Source of the DNA: Pseudomonadota bacterium
GTDB taxonomy: Bacteria > Pseudomonadota > Alphaproteobacteria > Caulobacterales > Caulobacteraceae
NCBI GenBank assembly: GCA_023445955.1
Contig: JAEXJH010000418.1
Coordinates: 1-5,356, forward strand
Length of the DNA stretch: 5,356 nt
Direction of reading: 5' to 3'
The notes beneath the pieces were generated by a model. The model was not told the origin of the DNA. It did no database searches and was given only the letters and a program-made list of their open reading frames with translations. Position 1 is the first letter of the stretch. The number at the start of each line of letters is the position of its first letter. Below are positions 4,943 to 5,356 of this stretch, piece by piece. Position numbers and translations under genes: made by a program.

Positions 4943-5356
4943 TCAATCCCGCAGCAGCGGCAGCGACAGCCCCGTCGCCTGGCGGGTGGCCAGCATCTCG
5001 CGACGGAAGCGAAACAGCTCGGCCGGACGGCCGCCGGTCTCGGCGTCCAGGCGGCCCAAGCCCTCGACCAGCTCCTCGCGCTCGACCACGCGGCGGAAGT
5101 TCTGCTTGTGCAGCGGCACGCCGGCGATGGCTTCGACCGTGCGCTGCAGAGTCGACAGGGTGAACTCCTCGGGCGTCAGTTCGAACACCACCGGGCGGTA
5201 CTTGATCTTGCCGCGCAGGCGCGACAGGCCCGTGGCCAGGATCCGTCGGTGGTCGGAGATCATCGGTTCGCCCAGCGCCGCCGACAGGGCTTCGGGCTCG
5301 GCCGGATCGTCGCCCTCGGCGCGCGCGGCGTCGCGGGCGGCTTCGGGGGCGAGGGC
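4943..5356 (-). CDS. NrtR-like Nudix/winged-helix protein (partial, N-terminal Nudix domain beyond right edge)
   Basis: The frame is open to the right edge and shows the last 137 residues. From about residue 43 of the visible part comes the winged-helix domain typical of NrtR-type proteins (Pfam NUDIX-like C-terminal WHTH): the string FELTPEEFTLSTLQRTVEAI, then GVPLHKQNFRRVVER and GRPAELFRFR. In this family an N-terminal Nudix domain, often catalytically dead, senses an ADP-ribose-type ligand and the winged helix binds DNA, controlling NAD or sugar genes; others are active ADP-ribose hydrolases. The ATG at 5263 is internal, because conserved-type sequence (DHRRILATGLSRLRGKIKYRP) directly follows it and the frame continues upstream. 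Before it lies an alanine- and acid-rich stretch (about visible residues 1-31, including EGDDPAEPEA), perhaps an extended interdomain linker. Whether the Nudix box is intact cannot be seen here. It is upstream of the two minus-strand genes and probably heads their transcript. Confidence 0.85.
   Translation of the reverse strand, partial: ALAPEAARDAARAEGDDPAEPEALSAALGEPMISDHRRILATGLSRLRGKIKYRPVVFELTPEEFTLSTLQRTVEAIAGVPLHKQNFRRVVEREELVEGLGRLDAETGGRPAELFRFRREMLATRQATGLSLPLLRD

Noticed and set aside
1..5356. tRNA, rRNA, CRISPR array, insertion sequence, phage or toxin-antitoxin genes
   Set aside because: I found no regularly spaced repeats, no transposase or integrase motifs and no tRNA-like cloverleaf while reading both strands.

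Overview
The window is about two-thirds G+C by eye. It is laid out like an alphaproteobacterial chromosome, and Caulobacter or a close relative fits best. Grounds for this are the strong GC-ending codon preference, frequent non-ATG starts (two TTG and one GTG among the six visible starts), promoter-like sites that fit the published Caulobacter housekeeping consensus, and the gene families present. The taxonomic call is inference, because no marker gene lies here.

Layout from left to right. (1) Positions 1-729, minus strand: the N-terminal two-thirds of a FabH-type beta-ketoacyl-ACP synthase of the long, Pseudomonas FabH2 (PA3286)-like kind, running off the left edge. (2) Positions 730-955: a divergent control region with candidate promoters for both flanking genes. 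(3) Positions 956-1489, plus strand: a small outer-membrane beta-barrel protein, followed by a very strong intrinsic terminator with a GAAA tetraloop. (4) Positions 1570-2929, plus strand: a promoter and a two-gene operon made of a small single-span membrane protein and, coupled by a TGATG overlap, a fatty-acid-hydroxylase/sterol-desaturase superfamily membrane di-iron enzyme whose motifs are closest to alkylglycerol monooxygenase (AGMO). (5) Positions 2926-5356, minus strand: a co-directional series read right to left. It holds an NrtR-like Nudix/winged-helix protein (3' part only), a small single-span protein with two cysteines, and an exported M28 zinc peptidase with a PA domain. The hydroxylase and the peptidase converge and share one CTAG as both stop codons.

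The genes do not form one obvious pathway. The FabH2-like synthase and the AGMO-like hydroxylase both point to lipid metabolism but stand in separate transcription units. The peptidase, the barrel protein and the small anchored proteins are envelope functions. I see no mobile element, CRISPR array, tRNA, rRNA or phage gene. No gene-free stretch exceeds about 230 bases. I found no clear new defence or mobile system; the most distinctive points are the AGMO-like enzyme with its coupled membrane partner, the shared-stop convergent pair, and a repeat structure just upstream of the peptidase ribosome binding site.
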